Assembly: GCA_021324615.1 (NCBI GenBank)
Contig: JAJPIT010000061.1
Location: forward strand, 1 to 64,000
From: Terriglobia bacterium
GTDB taxonomy: Bacteria; Acidobacteriota; Terriglobia; Bryobacterales; Bryobacteraceae
Length of the DNA stretch: 64,000 nt
Reading direction: 5' to 3'
Every line of letters begins with the position of its first letter. Position 1 is the stretch's first letter. A model generated the notes under the pieces. It made no database searches, was not told where the DNA came from, and saw only the letters and a program-made list of their open reading frames with translations. Both the position numbers and the translations under genes were made by a program. Positions 1-8,588 of the stretch are shown here, piece after piece.

Positions 1-2
1 AG

Positions 3-485
3 GCAGCTTTGCTGAAAGCGGCGGGCCGGCAATTCTCGTGGGCGGCAGATGGCAACCGGGAGGACGTTTGGAAGGTACGCCTCGTACCTTTGGATCGGGC
101 CGTACCTCCGCCTCCGGGCTTTGACGAAGCCAAGGCTCTGGTCTGGGAATCTGTAACCCCTTATGTCCCTGCGCGGCATCATTTGAGGGGAGGCAAGCCT
201 CGCCGGCGTGAGTCGATCGAGTCCCAGATCCGCCGCGAGCTCGCCTTGCGCGGCGTTCCGGGGTCGGAACAGGTCAGGGTTGAATCAGTGGGGAAGCCGG
301 AGTGGGTCGCGGTTCATGTGCCGCGCCGTCAGAAGAACGAAACCGCCTTTGTTGGAAACCGCCGGGGTTACCGGCTGCGGCTTTGGTTTCCAGCGCCGGT
401 TATAGGGCCAATCCGGCTTGGCCACTCGAGCAGCTTCGGACTGGGTCTTTTCCGCCCTGCCGGTTGCACCCGCGCCAGTGGGTAG
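3..485 (+). CDS. csb2: Type I-U/I-G CRISPR protein Csb2-like (GSU0054 family), 3' part only
   Basis: The reading frame is open to the left edge, so the gene starts outside the window. About 160 C-terminal residues are visible. The stretches WESVTPYVPARH, ESIESQIRRELALRG and the end GPIRLGHSSSFGLGLF resemble the C-terminal part of Csb2, the Cas5/Cas6-like fusion of type I-U (I-G) CRISPR systems, which would process crRNA or hold Cascade together. No repeat-spacer array or other cas gene is visible in the 128 bases between its stop and the tRNA-Asp fragment. The family call rests on remembered motifs, so a profile search is needed; the coding nature looks solid because the protein pattern is coherent to the stop. 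Confidence 0.6.
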   Translation, partial: AALLKAAGRQFSWAADGNREDVWKVRLVPLDRAVPPPPGFDEAKALVWESVTPYVPARHHLRGGKPRRRESIESQIRRELALRGVPGSEQVRVESVGKPEWVAVHVPRRQKNETAFVGNRRGYRLRLWFPAPVIGPIRLGHSSSFGLGLFRPAGCTRASG

Positions 486-612
486 CTTACCCCGAATATG
501 CGGGTTTCGCCCGACTAAGACAGACGTTCCGAGCCGATCTTGTCCTCAAGCGCCAGGTCTTTTCGGCTCGCGACACCCCCAGCCGAGCCATTTCAGAAGC
601 GCTCGGGAAGGG

Positions 613-659
613 ATGGCGGGGACGACGGGGCTCGAACCCGCGACCTCCGACGTGACAGG
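613..659 (-). repeat. att-like duplicate of tRNA-Asp 3' part
   Basis: 47 bp matching 3250-3296 with one substitution. It covers the tRNA from the anticodon loop to the CCA end but lacks the 5' half, so it is not a working tRNA gene. Read as the distal attachment site of the island. Confidence 0.85.
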
Positions 660-740
660 AAGAAGGCTGAATCGCCAGCCTCGGCTAAACTCCTTTCTGT
701 TCAGTGCGTTGCGTGCATCGTGTGGTAGCCATTTTCGAGC

Positions 741-761
741 TGCTACAGTCCATGCTACAGT
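741..761 (+). repeat. Paired TGCTACAGT repeats, left end of island
   Basis: TGCTACAGT occurs at 741-749 and 753-761, a 12-bp period. The reverse complement ACTGTAGCA occurs twice with the same period near the right end (3174-3182, 3186-3194). The mirror arrangement suggests arm-type recombinase binding sites. Confidence 0.6.
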
Positions 762-777
762 TAGTGAAAATCAGACT

Positions 778-798
778 ATGCCAGTTCTGGCATATAAT
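778..798 (+). promoter_or_regulatory. Operator-like palindrome overlapping a -10 box
   Basis: ATGCCAGTTCTGGCAT at 778-793 is a perfect inverted repeat (7 bp arms, TT centre) that runs into TATAAT at 793-798. A repressor bound here would block the promoter. It lies right in front of the toxin gene, so autoregulation by the Xre antitoxin, alone or with toxin, is the simple reading. No good -35 box is seen. Confidence 0.55.
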
Positions 799-804
799 GA
801 GGCT

Positions 805-1164
805 GTGCCAGAGAAACCTCCTGATCCGCGCAAGTTGATCTGGCTTGTCGATTCGCTGGATCGCCTGGCGGCGTTTCCGGCCGCCGTTAGAAAGAAGCTC
901 GGTTTCGCGCTGTACCAAGCCCAGAGCGGACAACAGCACGAGAGCGCGAAGATCTTGCGAGGCTTTGCAGACACCGTGTGGCAGGTGCGGGCTGACGATC
1001 CGGGAGGAACCTATCGAGCGGTTTATGTGACCCAACTTGGGGATGCAATCTATGTCCTTCATGCCTTCCAAAAGAAGGCAACGTCGGGAATCGCAACGCC
1101 CCGGCGAGAATTGGACCTGATCCGGCAGCGGCTGCAGCTAGCGCGCAAGCTGGCCGGAAAGTGA
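805..1164 (+). CDS. RelE/HigB-like toxin (phage-derived Gp49-like family)
   Basis: About 119 residues. The pattern AKILRGFADTVWQVRAD, then GTYRAVYV, IYVLHAFQKKATSGI and a basic helical end is that of the Gp49-like/HigB branch of RelE-fold toxins, ribosome-dependent mRNA interferases. The antitoxin gene follows after 11 bases, giving the toxin-first order usual for HigBA. I chose the GTG at 805 because a TATAAT box sits at 793-798; an in-frame ATG at 778 would lie inside the operator palindrome and upstream of the likely transcript start. With the GTG start the mRNA would be nearly leaderless. Being island cargo, it may stabilise the element. Confidence 0.8.
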   Translation: MPEKPPDPRKLIWLVDSLDRLAAFPAAVRKKLGFALYQAQSGQQHESAKILRGFADTVWQVRADDPGGTYRAVYVTQLGDAIYVLHAFQKKATSGIATPRRELDLIRQRLQLARKLAGK

Positions 1165-1175
1165 GGAGACGAAAG

Positions 1176-1496
1176 ATGCCTAATCGAGAGTTTACGCCGA
1201 GTTCCGGGAACGTGTTCGCTGACCTGAACCTTCCCCATGCTGATGATCTATTGGCGAAAGCGGAATTGGCCGCCAAAATCATTGCCGAGATCCAGCGGCG
1301 GCGCCTCACCCAGAGCCAGGCAGCCGCGATTCTCGGAATCGATCAGCCGAAGGTCTCGGCGCTGAAGCAAGGCAAGCTGTCGGGTTTCTCGATCGAGCGT
1401 TTGATGCGATTCCTTTTGAGGCTCGGGCGTGATGTCGAAATTTCGGTCAGTGGAAGATCCAGGCCGGGATCGGTTGCTAAACTCCGGGTGGCGTGA
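1176..1496 (+). CDS. Xre-family antitoxin (HigA-like)
   Basis: 106 residues with a helix-turn-helix of the Xre/Cro type around residues 42-75 (RRLTQSQAAAILGIDQPKVS, then LKQGKLSGFSIERLM). This is the antitoxin form found beside Gp49-like toxins: an acidic, extended N-terminus for toxin contact followed by the DNA-binding domain. An AGGAG precedes the ATG at 1176; a GTG at 1161 overlapping the toxin stop is a less likely start. It probably neutralises the upstream toxin and represses the pair through the palindrome at 778-793. Confidence 0.85.
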   Translation: MPNREFTPSSGNVFADLNLPHADDLLAKAELAAKIIAEIQRRRLTQSQAAAILGIDQPKVSALKQGKLSGFSIERLMRFLLRLGRDVEISVSGRSRPGSVAKLRVA

Positions 1497-1609
1497 GTTG
1501 TCTTGAACAACCGGCCAAGTTCGTGTGCCTTGGAGTGACTTCCCGGACACACCCCGGCGAGCACAGGATGGCGACGTCGGCCCTGTCAATCTATCCTGTC
1601 AACCTACCG

Positions 1610-1638
1610 TTGTTGCCGGGAACATTCTCAGCTATGAT
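1610..1638 (+). promoter_or_regulatory. Sigma70-type promoter of the HEPN-like two-gene unit
   Basis: TTGTTG at 1610-1615 and TATGAT at 1633-1638 with a 17-bp spacer. The expected start near 1645 is only about 12 bases before the ATG at 1657, so the mRNA has a very short leader. Two direct copies of CCTGTCAA (1582-1589 and 1595-1602) lie just upstream and could be a regulator site. Confidence 0.5.
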
Positions 1639-1656
1639 TGTTGTGGCTTTTCTCAC

Positions 1657-2283
1657 ATGACAAAACCAGCGGACGACTTAGAGGCGGTGCGCGCAGTTGT
1701 CGAGGCCGTGCAGGGTTTCAAAGAGGACGAACAGCAACGGATTTTTCGCTGGGCGGCCGAGAAGCTCGGGCTAAAATCTCCGTTTGTCGCCCCCACGCTG
1801 CCTGTCGGCGCCGTGCCGATGGCTCAAGGTGACCAAGTAACTCCGTCGCCCCCGCTGCCCTCGGGCGCGCCCCCGGCCAACGGCCAGGACATCAGATCTT
1901 TTGTCGCTTCAAAGAACCCGCGTAGCGATATCCAGTTCGCAGCGACGGTCGCCTACTTCTACCAGTTTGAAGCGCCGCTGGCGGAAAGAAAGAAGTGCAT
2001 CAACAAGGACGACCTCCAGGAGGCCACTCGCAAAAGCGGCCGCGAGAGGTTGAAGCGCCCCGATCAGACGCTCCGAAACGCTCACATGCATGGACTCCTC
2101 GACAAGGGCGACGAGCCGGGAACGTTCTGCGTCAACACTGTCGGAGAGAACTTGGTTGCCATGACTCTTCCAGGAGACGGCACCGAGCCGCGAAAGCGGG
2201 CCACGAAGGCCCTTGCCAAGCGGGCAGCAAAAGCGCCAACAAAGAAGGCTGTTGCGAAGAGGGGACCCGGGAAGAAGGCTTGA
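1657..2283 (+). CDS. Island protein of unknown function with basic tail
   Basis: 208 residues from the ATG at 1657. An acidic N-terminal helix (residues 1-40) is followed by a Pro-rich linker (about 50-80), a conserved-looking core (about 81-175; DIRSFVASKNPRSDIQFAA, ADDLQEA-like segment, RNAHMHGLLDKG, FCVNTVGENLVAMTLPG) that resembles a winged-helix fold, and a Lys/Ala-rich tail of about 30 residues suited to nucleic-acid binding. I do not recognise a named family. It forms an operon with the HEPN-like gene 3 bases downstream, which suggests a DNA- or RNA-binding partner or regulator. Translation from an upstream in-frame codon (1525) is unlikely given the promoter at 1610-1638. Confidence 0.75.
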   Translation: MTKPADDLEAVRAVVEAVQGFKEDEQQRIFRWAAEKLGLKSPFVAPTLPVGAVPMAQGDQVTPSPPLPSGAPPANGQDIRSFVASKNPRSDIQFAATVAYFYQFEAPLAERKKCINKDDLQEATRKSGRERLKRPDQTLRNAHMHGLLDKGDEPGTFCVNTVGENLVAMTLPGDGTEPRKRATKALAKRAAKAPTKKAVAKRGPGKKA

Positions 2284-2286
2284 CCA

Positions 2287-3099
2287 GTGACTCCAGCCCA
2301 AGCAGCTCTGGCCTCCGCCAGCGAGCAGTGTGATCGGCTCAAGAAGATGCTGCACAAGAGCACAACCAGACAGGTCAGGTCTGACGACGAGACGCAGGTC
2401 GCGAAGGCAACGGCCTACGCTTGGTTCAACAACTGCCGGCCGGTTGTGCTCACCGCCGTAGGCGACGGTCAGTTGAAAGGCCTTGATGACCAATACCGGG
2501 CACTACTCGCAGCGAGCGAGCGGGCGACCTTACGATCACGGTACCTCGCCATAGTAAAGCAGACCAAGAACCTACTGAGTCAGGTCAAGGTAGACCAAGC
2601 ACTCGCCCTAGCAGCGGGTAACACCCTGCCGCAACATGCAACCGTGGACGACGCGCCCGACTTCAGCCCGTTGGTCCTAGACGCTAAGATGCAGGCGATT
2701 CTTGTCAATCGATGGCAGGAGTGCGTGAAATGTGTCACCGTTGGGGCAGCGCTCTCCGCGGTGGTGATGATGGGCGGAATGCTGGAAGGGCTGCTGCTGG
2801 CTCGGGTGAACCAACTCAAGGACAAGAGCCCAGTATTCAAGGCGGCGAACGCACCCAAGGACAAGGCGGGCAGCCCGCTCAAGCTCAAAGAGTGGGGTCT
2901 TAAGAACTACCTCGACGTAGCGCATGAGCTCACGTGGATCTCCAAGACGACCAAAGACGTCGGCGAGGTCGTTCGGGACTATCGCAACTACATCCATCCT
3001 CAGAAGGAGCATTCCCACGGCGTCAGCATCTCCGCAGACGACGCGCGAACACTCTGGGAGATCGCCAAGAGTGTAGCCCGCCAAGTGTTGAAGCCCTAG
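2287..3099 (+). CDS. HEPN-like protein with RX6H motif, island cargo
   Basis: 270 residues from a GTG 3 bases after the previous stop. The C-terminal part has a hydrophobic helix (AALSAVVMMGGMLEGLLLARV, about 145-164), then R220-DYRNYI-H227, which fits the RX4-6H signature of HEPN ribonucleases, followed by a helix to the end. The N-terminal 120 residues are helical and match nothing I know. HEPN proteins are common in toxin-antitoxin, abortive-infection and CRISPR-linked RNases; whether this one cuts RNA is inference. Tight coupling to the upstream gene and position in a tRNA island next to a toxin-antitoxin pair favour a defence or addiction role. Confidence 0.7.
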   Translation: MTPAQAALASASEQCDRLKKMLHKSTTRQVRSDDETQVAKATAYAWFNNCRPVVLTAVGDGQLKGLDDQYRALLAASERATLRSRYLAIVKQTKNLLSQVKVDQALALAAGNTLPQHATVDDAPDFSPLVLDAKMQAILVNRWQECVKCVTVGAALSAVVMMGGMLEGLLLARVNQLKDKSPVFKAANAPKDKAGSPLKLKEWGLKNYLDVAHELTWISKTTKDVGEVVRDYRNYIHPQKEHSHGVSISADDARTLWEIAKSVARQVLKP

Positions 3100-3173
3100 C
3101 CTCCCAACGTCCGCGGAATTGCGCCGAAGTCGTGAGACCAGAAATATAACAACGTCAAGAGTTTGCGGCGAAA

Positions 3174-3194
3174 ACTGTAGCAGCTACTGTAGCA
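3174..3194 (-). repeat. Paired ACTGTAGCA repeats, right end of island
   Basis: ACTGTAGCA at 3174-3182 and 3186-3194, 12-bp period, inverted relative to the pair at 741-761. About 55 bp from the tRNA-Asp 3' end, a distance usual for integrase arm sites. Confidence 0.6.
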
Positions 3195-3250
3195 CCGGCG
3201 AAGATATACCGAAACAGCTCACCAAATTTGTCTGGAAGTGATTGATTCTA

Positions 3251-3327
<77 letters not shown>

Positions 3328-3530
3328 GCGCCACGCAGGTAACGACAGGATAACACACGGCGCGGAGCGGCCGCCATGGCGCCGGAACGCGGGCCTTGTG
3401 TGTCTGAATTTCCGGTTCATTTGCGAATTTCCGGAGCGGATGGATGCGGGGGTGGGCCGCGCGGAACTCAAGAAAAAATAAGGTAATTTCTGAGAAAATC
3501 CCGTCCAATTCGCAACTACAATAGACAGAG

Positions 3531-4607
3531 ATGTTGCTCGAATGGGCGCCGCGGTCCCCGGGCGGGGGAACGCGGCCGAAGCGCAGCGCCGCCGCTCAAG
3601 TCCTTGTCCTTTTCGCTGCCGTTTCGCTGGCCTGCGCCGCCGGGTATGCGATTGGCGTGCGCCTGGGCCGGCCGGCCGGGCCGCCGGTAAAACCGTATCA
3701 CCTGACGTTTCGCCTGTTCCACCGCTCGACCACCGTGAATCTCACGGTGAGCCAGCTCGGGCTGTGGGTCATCTTCAGCCTGAGCGTCCTGTTCCTTGTT
3801 GCGCTCACGTTCGCGGTCGCCGCCTGGGGGCAGGCCCGGAGAACGGCGCGGGCCAATCGCGAATTGAACAACCAGATCGCCGAACGCGAGCGCGCGCGGG
3901 AGGCGCTTCGCAAAGCCAACGAGGAACTCCGGCAGTTCGCCTACGTGGCGGCGCATGACTTGCAGGAGCCGCTCCGGAATATTCGAACGGCGCTCGGCAT
4001 TCTGAACCGGCAGTACGGCGCGGAGCTCGCCGCCGAAGCCCGCGAGCTGATCGCGGAGAGCATCGACGGCGCCCGGCGGCTGCACGAGATGGTGAAGGAT
4101 CTTTTGGGCCTGGCGACGATCACCGAGTCTCTTGCGGCGCCGGCGGCCGCGGTGGACTCCAACCACATCCTGCGCCAGGTGGTGGCCAACTTCCGGGGCG
4201 AGATCGCGGCCCGCGGCGCGGAGGTGGTGGCCGGCGAGCTTCCCGCGCTGCGCGTGCACGAAAATCATCTCTACCAGCTTTTCCATCATTTGATCGGCAA
4301 CGCCTTGAAGTATGCCCGGCCGGACGTTGCGCCGTCGATCGTGATCGCGGCGGAGCGGCGCAGCTCGGCATGGTCGTTCTCGGTGCGCGATAACGGCATT
4401 GGCTTCGACCCGGCGCTGGGCGAAGAGATTTTCAACATCTTCCGCCGGCTGCACGACCGCCATGAATATCCGGGCAACGGAATGGGCCTGGCGGTCTGCT
4501 CCAAGATCGTGTCGGCCTACGGGGGCTCGATGCGGGCCGAGGGGCGTCCCAACGAAGGCGCCGTGTTTCACTTCACCCTGCCGTGCGCCGAGGCCAATCG
4601 TGATTGA
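3531..4607 (+). CDS. Membrane sensor histidine kinase
   Basis: 358 residues. Two membrane helices (about 24-45 and 77-100) flank a short periplasmic loop of only 30 residues, too small for a ligand domain. A coiled coil (103-135) leads to the dimerisation/phosphoacceptor helix with H142 in AAHDLQEPLRN, the form typical of bacteriophytochrome-like kinases. The ATPase domain shows N257 (LIGNALKYA), DNGIGF (287-292) and GNGMGL (315-320). It should autophosphorylate and pass phosphate to the receiver protein whose GTG start overlaps its end by 8 bases. The input signal cannot be told from sequence. Confidence 0.9.
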   Translation: MLLEWAPRSPGGGTRPKRSAAAQVLVLFAAVSLACAAGYAIGVRLGRPAGPPVKPYHLTFRLFHRSTTVNLTVSQLGLWVIFSLSVLFLVALTFAVAAWGQARRTARANRELNNQIAERERAREALRKANEELRQFAYVAAHDLQEPLRNIRTALGILNRQYGAELAAEARELIAESIDGARRLHEMVKDLLGLATITESLAAPAAAVDSNHILRQVVANFRGEIAARGAEVVAGELPALRVHENHLYQLFHHLIGNALKYARPDVAPSIVIAAERRSSAWSFSVRDNGIGFDPALGEEIFNIFRRLHDRHEYPGNGMGLAVCSKIVSAYGGSMRAEGRPNEGAVFHFTLPCAEANRD

Positions 4608-5052
4608 AACCGCCGTCCCGCGCGTCCTGATCGTCGAGGATAATCCGGGCGATGTGCGGATGCTGCGCTACGCCTTCGCCGACGATCAATGGCCGGTGGA
4701 GACCACGGTCGCCGAGGACGGCGAAAAAGCGATCCATTATCTACAGCGGCAGGGGGCTTTTGAAGAGGCCAGCGTTCCGGATCTGGTGATCCTGGATCTG
4801 AATCTGCCCAAGTACGGCGGAACGGCGGTGCTCAAGGTGATCCGGTCGGCGGCGAGGCTCCGCAAGCTGCCGGTGATTATACTCAGCTCCTCCTCGCAGG
4901 AGGTGATTCTCAAGGAAGTACGGGCGGCGGGCGTGGAGGCCGACTGGTATTTTACGAAGCCGCCCGATTTCGATGAGTTTCTGGCGCTGGCCAAGAAGAT
5001 CCGGGGCTGTTATGAAACGGCGCGCCGCAGCGCCGCGGCAAAAGAACACTGA
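4600..5052 (+). CDS. Single-domain response regulator
   Basis: 150 residues, receiver domain only (Rcp1/CheY-like), no DNA-binding output. Acidic pair E13-D14, phosphorylation site D66 in VILDLNLP, and the K in YFTKPPDFDEF are all present. The GTG at 4600 overlaps the kinase stop, so the two are translationally coupled and most likely partners. Output is probably by protein-protein contact or phosphorelay. Confidence 0.88.
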   Translation: MIETAVPRVLIVEDNPGDVRMLRYAFADDQWPVETTVAEDGEKAIHYLQRQGAFEEASVPDLVILDLNLPKYGGTAVLKVIRSAARLRKLPVIILSSSSQEVILKEVRAAGVEADWYFTKPPDFDEFLALAKKIRGCYETARRSAAAKEH

Positions 5053-5068
5053 AGATTGCGGGCGGGCG

Positions 5069-7591
5069 CTACCAAGCGGCGATTTGAGGCCAGTTGAACG
5101 ACCGTTCCCCGGTCCAAAAGGCGGGCTCGCCTCGCCATAACATCGTATCGGCCCAGATACGGCGGCCGTCGGTGCGAATGGTGATCAGGCCGTCTTCATC
5201 GGTGCGAAGGACTTCGACGTGATGGCCGGCCAGGCGATCGATCACTTCCCTGCTCGGATGGCCGAAGGAGTTTTCATAGCCGGCGGAAACGACGCCGATC
5301 ACCGGCGAGACGGCGTCGAGAAATGCTTCGCCCGACGATGTTTTGGAGCCGTGATGGCCGACCTTGAGGACGTCGGCGCGCAGCGGCGCGGCGGAAAGGG
5401 CGCGCAGCTCCATGGGGCGCTCCATATCGCCGGTGAACACGAAGCGGCGCGCGCCGTAGGTGACGCGAAAGGCGAGCGAGTCGTTGTTTCCCGGCTTGGC
5501 GGCGAAATAATCGGCCGGGGGTGAGAGAAATTCAATGCGGGTTCCGGAATAGGCGAGTGATTCGGGCGGGCGCGGATATTCGACGCGGAGCGAGTGCCGT
5601 CCGGCGCAATCGAGGACGCGGGGCGAGGGATTGGCGCCGACCCATAACTCCGCCGGATGAAAATTGGCGATGAGCGCGCAGAGGCCGCCGGAGTGATCCT
5701 GATGGGCGTGGGTGGCGACCAGGACGTCGATGCGGCGGATGCCGCGGGTCCACAGATAAGGCGAGACAACGTCCTCGCCGGTATCGAAGCTGGAGCGGCT
5801 CTGACGGCCGTATTGCAAGAGCCCGCCGCCGTCGACGACCATGATTTTTCCCTGGGGGAAGGCAAGCAGCAAGCTGTCGCCCTGGCCGACGTCGATGGCG
5901 GTCATTTCGAAGATTCCGGGAGCAATCTCGGGCGCGGCCGGATGCCAGATCAGCAGGATGAAGGCGGCGACAAGGGCCGCGGCGGCGGGCCAGCGCCATC
6001 GCTTGCGATAGGCGGGCACGGCGACGGCGAGCAACGCGGCCAGGAAGGCCAGAGCGAGCCAGAGGGGCGGATCCGGAACGCGCCAGTCGGGTTCGCGCGC
6101 GGCGTGCCAGTCCGCGACGCGCGCGGAAATTTTCAGCAGCGCGCCGGCGAGCGAGGCGATCCATCGCCATCCGGTGAAGATCGCGAGGAAGCCGAGCGGA
6201 ACCACCAGATTCAGCAGCGGCACGATCAGCAGATTGGCGGTGAGGCCGGTGAAGGAGACGCGGTGAAAATATTCCGCCATGGGAAGCGCCAGGCCAATCT
6301 GAATGACCAGGGAGATCACGGCCATTTCGAAGGCGAAAAAGAAGCAGCGGCAAAGCAGCGAGATGGCTTCAGCGGCCCAGCGGCGTGGAAGGCGAGTCCA
6401 GAGCTCGGCGGTTTCGGCGGCCAGGCGCAGCTCGACGCGGAACTGCGCGAGGCGGGGTTCCAGGTGCGGGTCGAGAGAGAGGTCGTTGAGGGAGCGGGCG
6501 GCGCGGGCGTAAGGGGCGGAGACGGCGTCGAGCAGCGGGGAGGCCAGCGCGCCGATGGCGGCGACGCAGAGAAAGGACAGGACGAAGCTGGCGTCGAAGA
6601 GCTGGCCGGGATCGCACAAAAGATAGAGCAGCGCGACGGCGGCGAGCAGGTTGAGGACGCGACCGCGGCGGAAAAAGAAGCGGGCGATGAGATACAGCGA
6701 GAATCCGGCGGCGGCGCGGGCCACCGGCGCGGAGAATCCGGAGACGAGGGCGTAGAGCCAGGCCGCCGCAGCGGTGACGGCGAGCGCGGGAATTTCCGGC
6801 AGCGCGCAGAGACGGAGGACAAACAGCAGCACGCCGGCGAGCACGGCCACGTGCACGCCGGAGATCACCAGCGCGTGAAACGTTCCGGTGCGGCGGAAAT
6901 TTTCGGTCCAGATTCTTTCAAGCTTCGAAGTTTCTCCAATGAGGATCGCCTCCATCATTCCGGTGGAGTAGGAGTCGTTGGGATAGAGCGATTCGATGCG
7001 GCGCAGCGCGGCGGAGCGGAGCGCGAAGACGGCGGAAAGGAGAGGCGAGCCGCAGCGGCCGGGCAGGATTTGCGCTTTCGAGCCGGCGGTCATGGCCGCG
7101 GTCCAGAAGATTTTTTGGCGGGCGAGATAGGCGGCGTAGTCGAAGGATCCGGGGTTGTTGTAATTGCGCGGGCGGCGGAGGCGCGCCTCGATTTCGACGC
7201 GCTGGCCGTAGTCGAGGGGCTGCGGCGGCTCGCCATCGCGGAGATTGAGGCTGACGCGGGCGCGTGCGCCGCGGTCGAGCTCGAGCGTGAACTGCCCGCC
7301 GTCCTGGGAGAAGACGGTGGGCTCGACGACACAGCCATCGAGCAGGACGATTTCGCGCGGGCCGGCATCGATTTCCGGCGGGGGGCCGGGACGGCGGACG
7401 GCTTCGGCGAAGATGCCGGTGGAAAGCGCGGCGAGCGTCAGGCAGGCGACGCGGAGGCGGCTTTTGGGAATCGCCAGCAGCAGAAAGGCGGCGGCCGGCC
7501 AGAGTGATTCGCGCGGGGTGAAGGCGAAAGCGCGTCCGAGAAAAACTCCGGCGGCGACGGCAGCGGCCGGAATCAGAAGCGGGTCCCGCAC
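5069..7591 (-). CDS. comEC: ComEC/Rec2-type DNA uptake channel
   Basis: 840 residues, a usual full length. The N-terminal region has membrane helices and an OB-like segment, the centre has the ComEC membrane domain (around LVISGVHVAVLAGVLL), and the C-terminus is a metallo-beta-lactamase-like domain with DVGQGDSLLL, VDGGG, THAHQDHSGG, TGDMER and GHHGSKTSS. In competent bacteria it moves single-stranded DNA across the inner membrane, and the C-terminal domain may degrade the other strand. Start is a GTG without a clear ribosome site. No other competence gene lies nearby. Confidence 0.93.
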   Translation of the reverse strand: MRDPLLIPAAAVAAGVFLGRAFAFTPRESLWPAAAFLLLAIPKSRLRVACLTLAALSTGIFAEAVRRPGPPPEIDAGPREIVLLDGCVVEPTVFSQDGGQFTLELDRGARARVSLNLRDGEPPQPLDYGQRVEIEARLRRPRNYNNPGSFDYAAYLARQKIFWTAAMTAGSKAQILPGRCGSPLLSAVFALRSAALRRIESLYPNDSYSTGMMEAILIGETSKLERIWTENFRRTGTFHALVISGVHVAVLAGVLLFVLRLCALPEIPALAVTAAAAWLYALVSGFSAPVARAAAGFSLYLIARFFFRRGRVLNLLAAVALLYLLCDPGQLFDASFVLSFLCVAAIGALASPLLDAVSAPYARAARSLNDLSLDPHLEPRLAQFRVELRLAAETAELWTRLPRRWAAEAISLLCRCFFFAFEMAVISLVIQIGLALPMAEYFHRVSFTGLTANLLIVPLLNLVVPLGFLAIFTGWRWIASLAGALLKISARVADWHAAREPDWRVPDPPLWLALAFLAALLAVAVPAYRKRWRWPAAAALVAAFILLIWHPAAPEIAPGIFEMTAIDVGQGDSLLLAFPQGKIMVVDGGGLLQYGRQSRSSFDTGEDVVSPYLWTRGIRRIDVLVATHAHQDHSGGLCALIANFHPAELWVGANPSPRVLDCAGRHSLRVEYPRPPESLAYSGTRIEFLSPPADYFAAKPGNNDSLAFRVTYGARRFVFTGDMERPMELRALSAAPLRADVLKVGHHGSKTSSGEAFLDAVSPVIGVVSAGYENSFGHPSREVIDRLAGHHVEVLRTDEDGLITIRTDGRRIWADTMLWRGEPAFWTGERSFNWPQIAAW

Positions 7592-7729
7592 GTATAAGTT
7601 AGTTGCGGAAGAGGGAAAAATTCTCAGCGTTCCAATGCGGACACTTCGGCTGTAGCGGCGGCGGCCGGGGCTACTGGACTTATCGCCAGGCGTGATCCGC
7701 GCGCCAGTGATTCAGGAGACTATCTAGCA

Positions 7730-8183
7730 TCCGGCCGCCGCGCCACGCATCGCAATCACGTGTGGAGCGACGATTTCGTGGACGCCGTCACGGACGATGG
7801 GCGGGGTCTGCGGCTGCTGGTGTTGATCGACGAATCCACCCGCGAATGCCTGGCGATCCGCGTGGCGCGGCGGCGGAACCGCGCGCATGGGATCGAACTG
7901 CTCGGTGACGCGATGCTGGCGCAGGGCGTGCCCGAACATGTCAGATCGGATAACCGCGCGGAGATGACCGCGCGGCGAGTGAAGCAGTGGCTTCAGTCTG
8001 TGGGATACTGCGAATCGTTCAACGGCAAGTTGCCAGACGAGTGTTTGAACGGGGAGATTTTTTACTCGCTCAAAGAGGCACAGGTGGTGATTGAGCAATG
8101 GCGGAAGTTTTACAACACGAGCGTCCCCACAGCGCGTTGGGGTATCGGCCACCAGCGCCGGCAAGCGGGATGGAGGCGGCATG
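7730..8183 (+). pseudogene. IS3-family transposase orfB remnant
   Basis: The frame carries HVWSDDFVDA, LVLIDESTRECLAI, VPEHVRSDN and GYCESFNGKL with KEAQVVIEQWRKFYN, the integrase core of an IS3-group transposase. About 20 residues that should separate RSDN from the ESFNGKL block are missing, so the DD35E spacing is destroyed. Near 8125 the expected RPHSALGYRPPAP continues only in another frame, a frameshift. The 5' part and both terminal inverted repeats are not visible. A dead insertion between comEC and the glycogen debranching-type gene. Confidence 0.85.
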
Positions 8184-8435
8184 AACCGGCCACTGCGCGA
8201 GTCTCCCTTCGCCTGTCAAACTGATACAAACACCGGGCTGGCCACCTGTGTATTGCAGCGAACCGCGCAGCCCTAGCCGTTCGTATTAAGCCCCTTTTTA
8301 GGCGGGCGGCTGAAGGGGTGGCTGGCCGTGCTCGCCGTCGACTGGCCCATGTCGCGCCGCTCAAGGACCTGTACCCTGATGCGGGGCACATCTGCCCACG
8401 CGAACCGGCGAACGCTCAGAATTAGATCTGGAGCC

Positions 8436-8588
8436 GTTATACAAGTAACCCTGGACCTGCCCGAAGAACTCGCTCAGTATCTGGGGCAAGACGCGAAAAT
8501 CCTCTCGCGGACCGCGCTCGAAGCGCTCGTTCTCGAAGCTGTTCGCTCCGGCCGGCTTTCCGCCGCACAGGGCCGGCGCGCCCTAGTA
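8436..8588 (+). pseudogene. UPF0175/VapB-like antitoxin remnant
   Basis: The translated stretch VTLDLPEELAQYLGQD, then LEALVLEAVRSGRLSAAQ matches the N-terminal half of UPF0175 small antitoxins. The codon where the start ATG would be is ATA (8439), and similarity ends near 8588, well short of the usual 80-90 residues. No toxin is nearby. Together with the IS3 remnant it makes a roughly 1-kb graveyard between two housekeeping genes; 8184-8435 contains nothing else I can identify. Confidence 0.6.

Noticed and set aside
486-613. CRISPR array next to the Csb2 tail
   Set aside because: No direct repeats of the expected size or spacing were found in the short interval.
614-659. Second tRNA-Asp gene
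   Set aside because: Only the 3' part is present; it is the duplicated att segment.
7730-8183. Functional IS3 insertion sequence
   Set aside because: Internal deletion, frameshift, missing 5' part and no terminal inverted repeats.
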